Made by a program: the position numbers and the translations under genes. A model generated the notes under the pieces. It was not told where the DNA came from and made no database searches. It saw only the letters and a list, made by a program, of their open reading frames with translations. Shown here in pieces: positions 47,774-56,600 of a DNA stretch of 64,000 nt. Position 1 is the first letter of the stretch. Every line of letters starts with the position of its first letter. Source of the stretch: Rhodobacteraceae bacterium CCMM004 (GTDB taxonomy: Bacteria; Pseudomonadota; Alphaproteobacteria; Rhodobacterales; Rhodobacteraceae); the NCBI GenBank assembly GCA_004005435.1, contig RZWH01000002.1, positions 496,001 through 560,000 of the forward strand, in the 5' to 3' direction.

Positions 47774-48166
47774 ATGTCCCGCCTGACCGCCGCCGCCCTC
47801 GCCCTCGCCCTCGCCGCGCCGCTGCCCGCGGCGGCGGGCGGGACGCTCAGCTTCGACGTCGTCGCGCGCAGCCCCGAGGCGCGCCAGATCGTCGCCATCG
47901 GCCTCGGCCTCTACGCCCTGCGCGAGGCGCGGAAAAACCGGGCGCGGATAAAGCAGACCGGCAGCGGCCACGCGGCCGGCCTCCGCCAGGGCGGGACGGG
48001 GCATCTGGGCTATGTCCGCCAGGACGGCCGCGACCACACCGCGACCCTGGACCAGACCGGGAGCGGCAACCTCTACGGCCTGTTCCAGTTCGGCGAGGGC
48101 GCGACGGCCCACCGCCGGCAGCGTGGAACCGGCGACGCCGGGCTGACGGTCCAGTGGGGCTGGTAA
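47774..48166 (+). CDS. Curlin repeat protein, minor subunit-like
   Basis: A 130-residue secreted protein with a signal peptide (PLPAAAGG, about residue 22), a spacer, and about four curlin units: KQTGSGHAAGLRQGGTGHLGYVRQDGRDHTATLDQTGSGNLYGLFQFGEG. The longer non-repeat N-terminus suggests a CsgB-like nucleator rather than the main fibre subunit. It follows csgH by 17 bases and converges on hisG with only a 4-base gap. Confidence 0.78.
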   Translation: MSRLTAAALALALAAPLPAAAGGTLSFDVVARSPEARQIVAIGLGLYALREARKNRARIKQTGSGHAAGLRQGGTGHLGYVRQDGRDHTATLDQTGSGNLYGLFQFGEGATAHRRQRGTGDAGLTVQWGW

Positions 48167-48170
48167 GAGG

Positions 48171-48890
48171 TCAGGCGCGCCGCGCCGCCTCTTCGTCGTC
48201 CAGGTCGAGCCGCGACAGAAGCGTGCTCAGCACCGCCCGGTCGGCCTCGCCCAGAGGCGCGGCGCGGGCGGCATAGAGCGTGGCCTGGCTGGCGTGGACG
48301 GGCCCGTCGCTCAGCATCTTCAGGTGGTTGGCCCGCAAGGTCTCGCCGGTCGAGGTGATGTCGGCGATGGCCTCGGCGGTGCGGTTGCGCACCGTGCCCT
48401 CGGTCGCGCCCTGGCTGTCGACCAGGCGGTAGTCGGCCACGCCGTGGCTGCGCAGGTGATCGCGCACCAGGCGGTGATACTTGGTCGCGATGCGCAGGCG
48501 GACGCCGTGCCGGGCGCGAAAGGCCGCCGCAGCGGCGTCGAGATCGTCGAGCGTGTCGACGTCCACCCAAAACCGCGGCACCGCGATCACCAAGTCGGCA
48601 TGGCCAAAGCCCATCGGCGCCAGCTCGCGCACCGCCGAGGTCCAGTCCACCAACTGCTCGCGCACCAGGTCCGACCCGGTAACGCCCAGGTGCAGGCGCC
48701 CCGCGGCCAGCTCTCGCGGGATTTCGGACGCCGACAGCAGGACCAGGGCAACGCCCGCCACCCCGTCGACCCGGCCCGCATATTCCCGCTCCGACCCGGT
48801 GCGCGACAGGGTCACGCCGCGGGCGCCGAACCAGTCGAATGACTTCTCCATCAGCCGCCCCTTGGACGGCACGCCGAGCGTCAGGGTCAT
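48171..48890 (-). CDS. hisG: ATP phosphoribosyltransferase, short form
   Basis: The first enzyme of histidine synthesis. At 239 residues it is the short form that needs HisZ, whose gene is immediately upstream and overlaps by 4 bases. Family motifs are LGVPSKGRLMEKSFDWF at the N-terminus, YAGRVDGVAGVALVLLSASEIPRELAAG and AVPRFWVDVDTLDDLD. It lacks the C-terminal regulatory ACT-like domain of the long form. Confidence 0.96.
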   Translation of the reverse strand: MTLTLGVPSKGRLMEKSFDWFGARGVTLSRTGSEREYAGRVDGVAGVALVLLSASEIPRELAAGRLHLGVTGSDLVREQLVDWTSAVRELAPMGFGHADLVIAVPRFWVDVDTLDDLDAAAAAFRARHGVRLRIATKYHRLVRDHLRSHGVADYRLVDSQGATEGTVRNRTAEAIADITSTGETLRANHLKMLSDGPVHASQATLYAARAAPLGEADRAVLSTLLSRLDLDDEEAARRA

Positions 48891-49978
48891 TCGGCCACCT
48901 CGCTCAGCGCCAGGGTCAGGCCGGGACGGATCACACCGCCCACCGCCGGGATCGCCCGGCCGCCGCCCAGAACCCGCGTCAGGGCGTCGTAGCGGCCGCC
49001 CGTCGCCACCGGCGGGAGGTCCGGCCGCCCCTCGGCGTAAAAGCCAAAGACGAAGCCGTCGTAGTATTCCATCGAGGTGCGCCCGTAGCTCGCCTCGAAC
49101 TCCAACGTCGCGATGTCGACGCCGCGGTCCGACAGCGCGTCCAGCCGAGCGGTCAGCCGGTCGATGGCCGGGTCGAGCGACGGCAGATCGACGGCGAAGT
49201 CGCGCAGCCGCTCCAGCGCGCCCGTCGCGCCGCCGCGGATGTCGAGGATGTCGTCGAGGATGCCGACCTGCGCTGCGGGCAACGGCGGCTCTTCGGCGTC
49301 CTGGCGCAGCACCTCCAGGCGGGCCAGCACCTCGTCGCGGCTGCGCAGTCCGATCGCGGGCCCGGCCCCCGCCAGCGGGTCGGCGGCGGCCAGGATCTCG
49401 GCCCGGCCGGGCGGCGGCGGCACGGCCCCGGCAAAGCGGTCGAGCAGGCGCCGGAACCGCCGCGGCCGCCAGATGTGACGCATCAGCGCCGCCTTGCGCC
49501 GATCCGAAGCGCCGAGGCCACGCACGGCCGCGGCCAGGATGCCGATGTCTCCGGTGGCCACGCGCAGCTCCAGGGGCGCAAGGATCTGGCGAAAGAGGGC
49601 GAAAACCTCGGCATCCGCCGCCGCCGGATCGCCCTCGTCGAACAACTCGAACCCCGCCTGCACGTATTCGGCGGCGCGCCCCGGCATCGCCTCCTGGCGG
49701 CGAAAGACCTCGCCCGCATAGGCATACCGGGCGGGCGCGGCGCCGTCGGCCATGTGCATCTGCACCACCGGGACGGTGAAGTCGGGGCGCAGCATCCGTT
49801 CGGATCCGTCGGCGTCGCGGGTGGTGAAGGCGCGGGCGCGGATGTCCTCGCCGTAGAGGTCGAGCAGCACGTCAGCGGGCAGCAGGATGTCGGCCTCCAG
49901 CGGCTCCGCCCCGGCGCGGACGAAGGCGGCGACCAGGCGCGCGGCCTCGGCCCGGACGTCGGCGCGGGAGGGGGTCAC
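48887..49978 (-). CDS. hisZ: ATP phosphoribosyltransferase regulatory subunit
   Basis: HisZ is a HisS-like protein without tRNA charging activity that forms an octamer with short HisG and gives histidine feedback. The 363-residue protein starts with GTG at 49978, overlapping the hisS stop by 4 bases (GTGA). It has the class II fold segments [35 protein letters not shown] and [14 protein letters not shown]. The order hisS-hisZ-hisG, all overlapping, couples charging and synthesis of histidine. Confidence 0.95.
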   Translation of the reverse strand: MTPSRADVRAEAARLVAAFVRAGAEPLEADILLPADVLLDLYGEDIRARAFTTRDADGSERMLRPDFTVPVVQMHMADGAAPARYAYAGEVFRRQEAMPGRAAEYVQAGFELFDEGDPAAADAEVFALFRQILAPLELRVATGDIGILAAAVRGLGASDRRKAALMRHIWRPRRFRRLLDRFAGAVPPPPGRAEILAAADPLAGAGPAIGLRSRDEVLARLEVLRQDAEEPPLPAAQVGILDDILDIRGGATGALERLRDFAVDLPSLDPAIDRLTARLDALSDRGVDIATLEFEASYGRTSMEYYDGFVFGFYAEGRPDLPPVATGGRYDALTRVLGGGRAIPAVGGVIRPGLTLALSEVAE

Positions 49979-51450
49979 GTCCGGCCCAGCCGCTCTTTCA
50001 CGGCGGCGACCAGGCGGGCGCGGTCGACCTCGACCTGCGCCGGCTGCGCCTTCCATTCCTCGTGGGTGGCCTCCTGGGCCAGCTTCGCACCGAGGACCAG
50101 GTCCTTGATCTGGACCACCCCGCGGGCATGCTCCTCGGCGCCCTGGATGATCGCCAGGGGCGACCCGCGTTTGTCGGCATACTTCAACTGATTGCCGAAG
50201 TTCTTGGGATTCCCGAGGTAAACTTCGGCTCGAATGTTCGATTTTCGCAACTCGGCCGCCATCGCCTGATAGTCGCTCAGGCGCTCGCGATCCATCACCG
50301 TGACGATCACCGGCCCCTCGGCGGAGTCCTGGAACCGCCCCTTGGCCGTCAGCGCCGCGAGCAGGCGGTCGACGCCGATGGAGATACCCGTCGCCGGCAC
50401 CTCCTGCCCGGTGAACCGCTTCACCAGATCGTCGTAGCGCCCGCCGCCGGCCACCGACCCGAACTGCCGCGGTCGCCCGTCCTCGCCCGCGATCTCGAAC
50501 GTCAGCTCGGCCTCGTAGACCGGCCCGGTGTAGTAGCCAAGGCCGCGGACCACGGAGGGGTCCAGCACCGCCCGGTCCGCGCCATAACCCTGCGCGTCGA
50601 GCAGCGCGGCGATCTGTTCGACCTCGTCCACGCCCGCCGTGCCGACGGCCGAAGCCCCCACCAACTCGCGCAGCCGCGCCAGCGTCGCCGCCCCGTCTTC
50701 GCGGCGGGCGTCGGTGAAGCCCATGACGATCTCGGCCTGTTCGTCCGCCAGCCCAGCGCCCTTGGTGAAGTCGCCGCTCTCGTCCCGGCGCCCCTCGCCC
50801 AGCAGCGCGCGCACCCCGTCCGGCCCCAGGCGGTCCAGCTTGTCGATGGCGCGCAGAACGATCCCCCGCTCGGCCGCCTTGTCCTCGCCGGCGAGGCCCG
50901 CCGCCTCCATCACCCCGTTCAGCACCTTGCGGTTGTTGATGCGGATGACATAGTCGCCGCGGGCGATCCCCACCGCCTCCAGCGCGTCGGCCAGCATGGC
51001 GCAGATCTCGGCGTCCGCAGCCATCGAAGCGCTCCCGACCGTGTCGGCATCGCACTGATAGAACTGACGAAACCGCCCCGGCCCCGGCTTTTCGTTGCGC
51101 CACACCGGCCCCATCGCGTAGCGGCGATAGGGGGACGACAGATCCTGGCGATACTGCGCCGCGACGCGGGCCAGCGGCGCCGTCAGGTCATAGCGCAGCG
51201 CCAGCCAGTCAGCCTCCTCCTGCCAGGCGAACACGCCCTCGTTCGGCCGGTCCACGTCCGGCAGGAACTTGCCCAGCGCCTCCACCGTCTCGACCGCGCT
51301 CGTCTCCAGCGCGTCAAAGCCGTAGAGGTGGTAGACCTCGGCGATCCGGCCCAGCATCTCCTGCCGCCGCGTGACCTCGGCGCCGAAATAGTCGCGGAAC
51401 CCCTTGGGCGTCTCCGCCTTGGGGCGAGGCTGTTTGCGCGTCTTGGCCAT
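49975..51450 (-). CDS. hisS: Histidyl-tRNA synthetase
   Basis: A class II aminoacyl-tRNA synthetase of 491 residues. It shows [29 protein letters not shown], motif 2 [27 protein letters not shown] (about 113-139), the histidine-specific [13 protein letters not shown] and motif 3 [15 protein letters not shown], with an anticodon-binding domain from about 395. It is longer than Escherichia coli HisRS (about 424), as is common in alphaproteobacteria. The start at 51450 follows no other usable codon. Confidence 0.97.
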   Translation of the reverse strand: MAKTRKQPRPKAETPKGFRDYFGAEVTRRQEMLGRIAEVYHLYGFDALETSAVETVEALGKFLPDVDRPNEGVFAWQEEADWLALRYDLTAPLARVAAQYRQDLSSPYRRYAMGPVWRNEKPGPGRFRQFYQCDADTVGSASMAADAEICAMLADALEAVGIARGDYVIRINNRKVLNGVMEAAGLAGEDKAAERGIVLRAIDKLDRLGPDGVRALLGEGRRDESGDFTKGAGLADEQAEIVMGFTDARREDGAATLARLRELVGASAVGTAGVDEVEQIAALLDAQGYGADRAVLDPSVVRGLGYYTGPVYEAELTFEIAGEDGRPRQFGSVAGGGRYDDLVKRFTGQEVPATGISIGVDRLLAALTAKGRFQDSAEGPVIVTVMDRERLSDYQAMAAELRKSNIRAEVYLGNPKNFGNQLKYADKRGSPLAIIQGAEEHARGVVQIKDLVLGAKLAQEATHEEWKAQPAQVEVDRARLVAAVKERLGRT

Positions 51451-51517
51451 GATGTCCCTGCGGTCGGTGGATCGCGGGGCGGGGTCTAGCCCAGGACCCC
51501 CGGGGTCGCAAGGCGGG

Positions 51518-52006
51518 TCACACGGGCAGGGCCGTCGTATGCTTGATCTCCTTGAGCGAAAACGCCGACTGGACCGAGCGGATGTGCTGCGACCTGAGCA
51601 GGACGCCGGAGAGAAAGCGCTCGTAGGCGGCCATGTCGGCGGCCCGGATCTTGAGCACATAGTCCGAGGCCCCGGCGACGGCGTGGCACTCGATCACCTC
51701 GGCGTGGGCGCGGACCAGCGCGGTGAAGCCGGCGATGGTGGTCTCGGCGTGGTCGGCCAGCGTGACGTCGGCGAAGATGCACAGCGGCACGCCCGCGCGC
51801 ACCGGGTCCAACAGGGCCACGCGTGCGGTCAGCAGGCCCGCCGCCTCGAACTCCTGCAATTTGCGCCAGACGGTGGACTGGGCCATGCCGACGCGCCGCC
51901 CAAGCTCGGCCAGGGGCGTGGTGACGTCGCGCTGCACTTCCCGCAGAAGGGCGCGTTCGGGATCAGATCGTTCCATTTTCGCGCCTACTCCGAAATCTGG
52001 TTCCAT
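51518..52006 (-). CDS. Lrp/AsnC family regulator
   Basis: A 162-residue regulator: an AsnC-type winged HTH ([39 protein letters not shown]) followed by an RAM effector domain ([40 protein letters not shown]). The ATG at 52006 is chosen because GGAGG lies 6 bases upstream; an ATG 10 codons later is also possible. It is divergent from phenylalanine hydroxylase with 79 bases between, which suggests it controls that gene in response to an aromatic amino acid. Confidence 0.9.
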   Translation of the reverse strand: MEPDFGVGAKMERSDPERALLREVQRDVTTPLAELGRRVGMAQSTVWRKLQEFEAAGLLTARVALLDPVRAGVPLCIFADVTLADHAETTIAGFTALVRAHAEVIECHAVAGASDYVLKIRAADMAAYERFLSGVLLRSQHIRSVQSAFSLKEIKHTTALPV

Positions 52007-52085
52007 ATTCTGCCTCCAGCGCGGCCACTCTGGCAAGAGCTGTGCAGGGCGATCCGGTATGCTGTAGCAAAGGAGGTGCCCGCCC

Positions 52086-52859
52086 ATGAGTTACGAATCC
52101 AAGCTGCCCGACGCCCAAGGCCGCTACGCCTATTCCGCCGAAGAAGACGCGGTCTGGGGCGAACTCTTTGCCCGCCAGATGGACGCCCTCCAGGGTCACG
52201 TCGCGCCGGAATATCTGGCCGGGGTGCGGGCCCTGGGCCTGACCGCCGACAAGGTGCCCCAGATCGCCGACGTCGACGCGGCGCTCGCCCGGATCAGCGG
52301 CGCGGGCGTCGAGGGCGTGCCGGCCATCATCCCGCCATCGCAGTTCTTCGCCCTCCTCGCCCAGCGCAAGTTTCCGGTCGCGACCTTCCTGCGCCGGCGC
52401 GAGCACATGGACTACATCGAAGAGCCCGACATCTTTCACGAGGTGTTCGGCCATTGCCCGCCCCTGACCGACCCCGCCTATTGCGACTTCGTCGAGCGGT
52501 TCGGCAAGACCGCGCTGGCGCTGGGCAAGGGGTATAGCTGGCGGATGTTCCGGCTGTTCTGGTTCACGGTGGAGTTCGGGATGATGCGGTCCGAGGGCGG
52601 TCTGCGGGCCTTCGGCGCAGGGATCGTGTCCTCGCCGTCCGAGCTGGCCCACGCCGTGTCCGGCCGGGCCGAGATGCTGGACTTCGACCTCATGGAGGTG
52701 TTCCGCACCCCCTATCGCATCGACATCGTGCAGCCCTGCTATTTCGTGATCGAGAGCTTCGATCAGCTCGTCGCGGCGCTCGACGCAGACGTGGGCGCGA
52801 TGATCGACGAGGCCAAGCGGCTGGGCGATCTGCCCGCGCGGTTCGACGCCGCGGCTTGA
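52086..52859 (+). CDS. phhA: Phenylalanine 4-monooxygenase
   Basis: A pterin-dependent non-heme iron enzyme that hydroxylates phenylalanine to tyrosine. At 257 residues it is the short bacterial form. The iron ligands are in IFHEVFGHCPPL (His about 120 and 125) and a Glu in FWFTVEFGM (about 165). Other conserved parts are PPSQFFALLAQRKFP and YSWRMFRLFWF. No pterin dehydratase (phhB) is adjacent. The divergent Lrp gene is a likely regulator. Confidence 0.95.
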   Translation: MSYESKLPDAQGRYAYSAEEDAVWGELFARQMDALQGHVAPEYLAGVRALGLTADKVPQIADVDAALARISGAGVEGVPAIIPPSQFFALLAQRKFPVATFLRRREHMDYIEEPDIFHEVFGHCPPLTDPAYCDFVERFGKTALALGKGYSWRMFRLFWFTVEFGMMRSEGGLRAFGAGIVSSPSELAHAVSGRAEMLDFDLMEVFRTPYRIDIVQPCYFVIESFDQLVAALDADVGAMIDEAKRLGDLPARFDAAA

Positions 52860-52891
52860 GCGCCCGGGCGGGCGGTGGTAGCGGGGCGGGC

Positions 52892-53095
52892 ATGTCCGAC
52901 ATCGCCCGCCTCGAAGAGCGTCTCGCCCACCTCATCCGCCATGCCGACGACCTGAGCGACGTGGTCGCGCGCCAGGAGACGCGCATCGCGCTGCTAGAGC
53001 GGCGGGTGGCGATGCTGATGGGGCGCGAGGCCGAGCGCGAGGCGAACGAGGGCGGCACCGTCCCCCTGGCCGACCGGCCCCCGCCCCACTGGTGA
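52892..53095 (+). CDS. slyX: SlyX family protein
   Basis: A 67-residue protein with a coiled-coil core (RLEERLAHLIRHADDLSDVVARQE, then ALLERRVAMLMGRE) and the typical short C-terminus ending DRPPPHW. SlyX proteins have no proven function. The start at 52892 lies 32 bases after phhA; an upstream in-frame Met would add poorly conserved residues. Confidence 0.85.
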   Translation: MSDIARLEERLAHLIRHADDLSDVVARQETRIALLERRVAMLMGREAEREANEGGTVPLADRPPPHW

Positions 53096-53644
53096 TCAGT
53101 TCGAGCGCAGGGATTGGGCGGCGAGCCGCCCGTCGTCCAGCATCAGTTCCAACCATTCGGATGCCCCGCCCAGGGTGGGGTAGGCCGTGGCAAAAGTCAC
53201 CCGCCGCTCCAGGCGGTCCAGGCGATCGGGTGGGCACGGGGTCTGCCGGGCGACGCCGCAGACCCGCGCCTTGACGGTCTCGTAGACCTCGTCGGTGGCC
53301 GTCCAGGGGGTGCCGTTGGCGGGACTGTAGCGGTGCGTCTCGTGCAGCGCCGCACTGCCGAACAGCACCAGCGCGGCGGTGATCCGCCGGACGCACCCGT
53401 CGTCGAAGCCGGTGATGTGATGGGCGCGCGGCGCGGCACTGCCCGGCTGGGTATCGTAGAGGCGCCAGCCGCCGCGGCTGTCGGCCTCGGTCCCCAGCGC
53501 TCCGGCGGGCAGATCGCAGACGGCCTCCACGCTGCCGAACCCGCCGGGGACCGCAGCCGCCGACACCTCGACCTCGCCGCCGCCAGGGACGACGGCGTTG
53601 CAGGCGGCGAGCGCCGCCGCGGCCAGGATCGCGAGGCTTCGCAT
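53096..53644 (-). CDS. Hypothetical lipoprotein
   Basis: A 182-residue protein with a lipoprotein signal (MRSLAILAAAALAACN, lipobox LAAC at about residue 15). The mature region has six or so cysteines (VCDLPAG, GCVRRIT, VCGVARQTPCP), suggesting disulfides in the periplasm. The family is not recognised. Its ATG shares a base with the dnaE stop (TAATG), so it can be translated by re-initiation after dnaE, and it converges with slyX with no gap. Confidence 0.7.
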   Translation of the reverse strand: MRSLAILAAAALAACNAVVPGGGEVEVSAAAVPGGFGSVEAVCDLPAGALGTEADSRGGWRLYDTQPGSAAPRAHHITGFDDGCVRRITAALVLFGSAALHETHRYSPANGTPWTATDEVYETVKARVCGVARQTPCPPDRLDRLERRVTFATAYPTLGGASEWLELMLDDGRLAAQSLRSN

Positions 53645-56600
53645 TACATGTCCTCCACCGTCAGGATCCCCGGCAGCGACTTGAGCGCGCCCTTGATCTG
53701 CGGCGTCACCGGCCAGCCGTCGCCCAGCGCCACCTCGACCTCGCCAGGCAGGTCGGGGGCCATCAGGCACAGCGCCACCTCGCCCCGGGCACGGGCCTTG
53801 GCCGCCGCCTTGGCCTCTTCCAGCACCCGGGCGACCATGGCCACCGCCGCCCCGTCCTCGACAAAGACGCGCAGGCCCGCGCCCGTCCCGGCCACCTCGG
53901 TATCCACCGGCGCGGCCGAGCGGCAGAGGAGCTTGAGCTGATCGGCCTCCATCGTCGCCTCGACCTGGAGCACGACGTTGGTGCCCGCCTCGAAATGCTC
54001 GCGCGCGGCCTCCAGCGTGTCCGAGAACACCGTGACCTCGTAGAGGCCGGTGGGGTCCGACAGCTGAACGAAGGCGAAGCGGTTGCCGCGGGCCGACTTG
54101 CGCTCCTGCCGGCCCGAGACGGCCCCGGCCATCTTGGCCACGAACGGGCCCTGCTGCGCGCGCTCGGTGACTTCCTCCAGCGTCATCACCTTGCGGCGGC
54201 GGAGCGAGGGCATGTAGTCGTCCAGCGGATGGCCGGACAGGTAAAAGCCGACGGCGGTATGCTCCTCGGTCAGCCGCTCGGTCGGCAGCCAGTCCTGGGC
54301 GGCCGACAGGCGCGGTTCGGGCAGGTCCTCGCCCGCCTCGCCGAACAGCGACACCTGCGCGCTGGCCTTCTGTTCGTGCACAGCGGCGGAATAGGCGACC
54401 AGCGCGTCGAGGCTGTCGAAGACGCGGCGGCGGTTGCGGTCGAGCTGGTCGAAGGCGCCGGCGCGGGCAAGCATCTCCAGCGGGCGCTTGCCCACCCGCT
54501 TGAGGTCCACGCGCCGGGCGAGGTCGAAAAGGGTGGCGAAGGGGCGGGCGTCGCCGTTGCGAGAGGAGGGCAGCGCCCGCGCCGCGGGGGGGGCGTGAAG
54601 CGCCCGCCCCGGGGGGGCGGTGCGGGCGCTGCCCGGCGTGCCGCCGGGCGGAACGTCTGCGCGGTCCTTAGTCTCCATCGCCCGCCCGGCGGCACCGCCG
54701 GGCAGCCCCCGACCGCCCCCGTCGCCATTGTCCCTCGGACCAATGGCGCTCCAATGGCGACCGGGGGCTTCTCCCCCGCCCGCGGCCGGGGGCTGCCCTC
54801 CGTTCATCGCTCCGAGGTCGGAAGCGTCCGCCGTCCCCTCCCGCGCCTCCACGATCAGGCGCATCGCCTCCAGCCCGACGTTCTTCAACGCCCCCAGCCC
54901 GTAGACCACCTTTCCGTCCGACACCGAGAACTCGGCCATCGAACGGTTCACGCAGGGCGGCACGATCTCGATCCCCAGCCCCCGCCGCACCTCCTCGGCA
55001 TAGACGGCCAGCTTGTCGGTCAGGTGGATGTCGCAGTTCATGACGCCCGCCATGAACTCCACCGGGTGGTTCGCCTTGAGCCACGCCGTCTGGTAGCTGA
55101 CCACCGCATAGGCAGCCGCGTGGGACTTGTTGAAGCCGTAATTGGCGAACTTGTCGAGGAGGTTCCAGACCTCCTGCGCCTTGTCCTCATCCACCCCGTT
55201 CTCGGCCGCGCCGGCCAGAAACTTGGGCCTCTCGGCGTCCATCGCCGCCTGAATCTTCTTGCCCATGGCGCGGCGCAGCAGGTCCGCACCGCCCAGCGAG
55301 TAGCCCGCCATCTCCTGCGCGATCTGCATCACCTGTTCCTGGTAGACGATGATGCCCTGGGTCTCGTCCAAGATGTGGTCGATGGTCGGGTGGATGCCTT
55401 CACGGTCCCTGAGCCCGTTCTTCACCTCGCAATACTTGGGAATGTTCTCCATCGGCCCGGGACGGTAGAGCGCCACCAGCGCGACGATGTCCTCGATGCA
55501 GGTGGGTTTCATCCGCCTGAGCGCGTCCATCATGCCCGAGCTTTCCACCTGGAACACCGCCACGGTGCGCGCCTCGGCATAGAGCTTGTAGGACGCCTCG
55601 TCGTCGAGCGGGATGGCGCCGATGTCGTTCTCGGTGCCGGGCTGGGGGGCGTAGAGCTCGGTGCCGTCGGCGGCGACATGCAGGGCGCGGCCCTGGCCCA
55701 GGATCAGATCGACGGCGTTCTGGATCACCGTCAGGGTCTTGAGGCCCAGGAAGTCGAACTTGACCAGCCCCGCCTGCTCGACCCACTTCATGTTGAACTG
55801 GGTCGCGGGCATGTCGGACCGCGGGTCGCGGTAGAGCGGCACCAGGTCGTCCAGCGGCCGGTCGCCGATCACCACCCCGGCGGCGTGGGTGGAGGCGTTG
55901 CGCAAGAGCCCCTCGACCTGACGGCCGTAGGTCAGCAGGCGGTCCACCACCTCCTCTGCCTTGGCCTCCTCGCGCAGGCGCGGCTCGTCGGCCAGCGCCT
56001 TTTCGATGGAGACCGGCTTGACCCCCTCGACGGGGATCATCTTGGACAGGCGGTCCACCTGCCCATAGGGCATCTGGAGCACCCGGCCCACGTCGCGCAC
56101 CGCGGCCTTGGACAGCAGCGCGCCGAAGGTGATGATCTGCCCCACCCGGTCGCGGCCGTACTTCTCCTGCACGTAGCGGATGACCTCCTCGCGGCGGTCC
56201 ATGCAGAAGTCGATGTCGAAGTCGGGCATCGACACCCGTTCGGGGTTCAGGAATCGCTCGAACAGCAGGGAATAGCGCAGGGGATCGAGGTCGGTGATGG
56301 TCAGGGCGTAGGCGACCAGGCTGCCCGCGCCCGAGCCGCGGCCGGGGCCCACGGGGATGTCGCGGTCCTTGGCCCACTTGATGAAGTCGGCGACGATCAG
56401 GAAGTAGCCGGGAAAGCCCATGCCCTCGATGATCCCCAGCTCGAAATCCAGCCGCGCCTCGTAGTCGGCCACCGGCGCGGCGTGGGGGATCACCGCCAGA
56501 CGCGCGGCCAACCCCTCGCGGGCCTGACGGCGCAGCTCGTCCACCTCGTTCTCGGCGAAGCGCGGCAGGATCGGGTCGTGGCGCGCGGCGGCAAAGGCGC

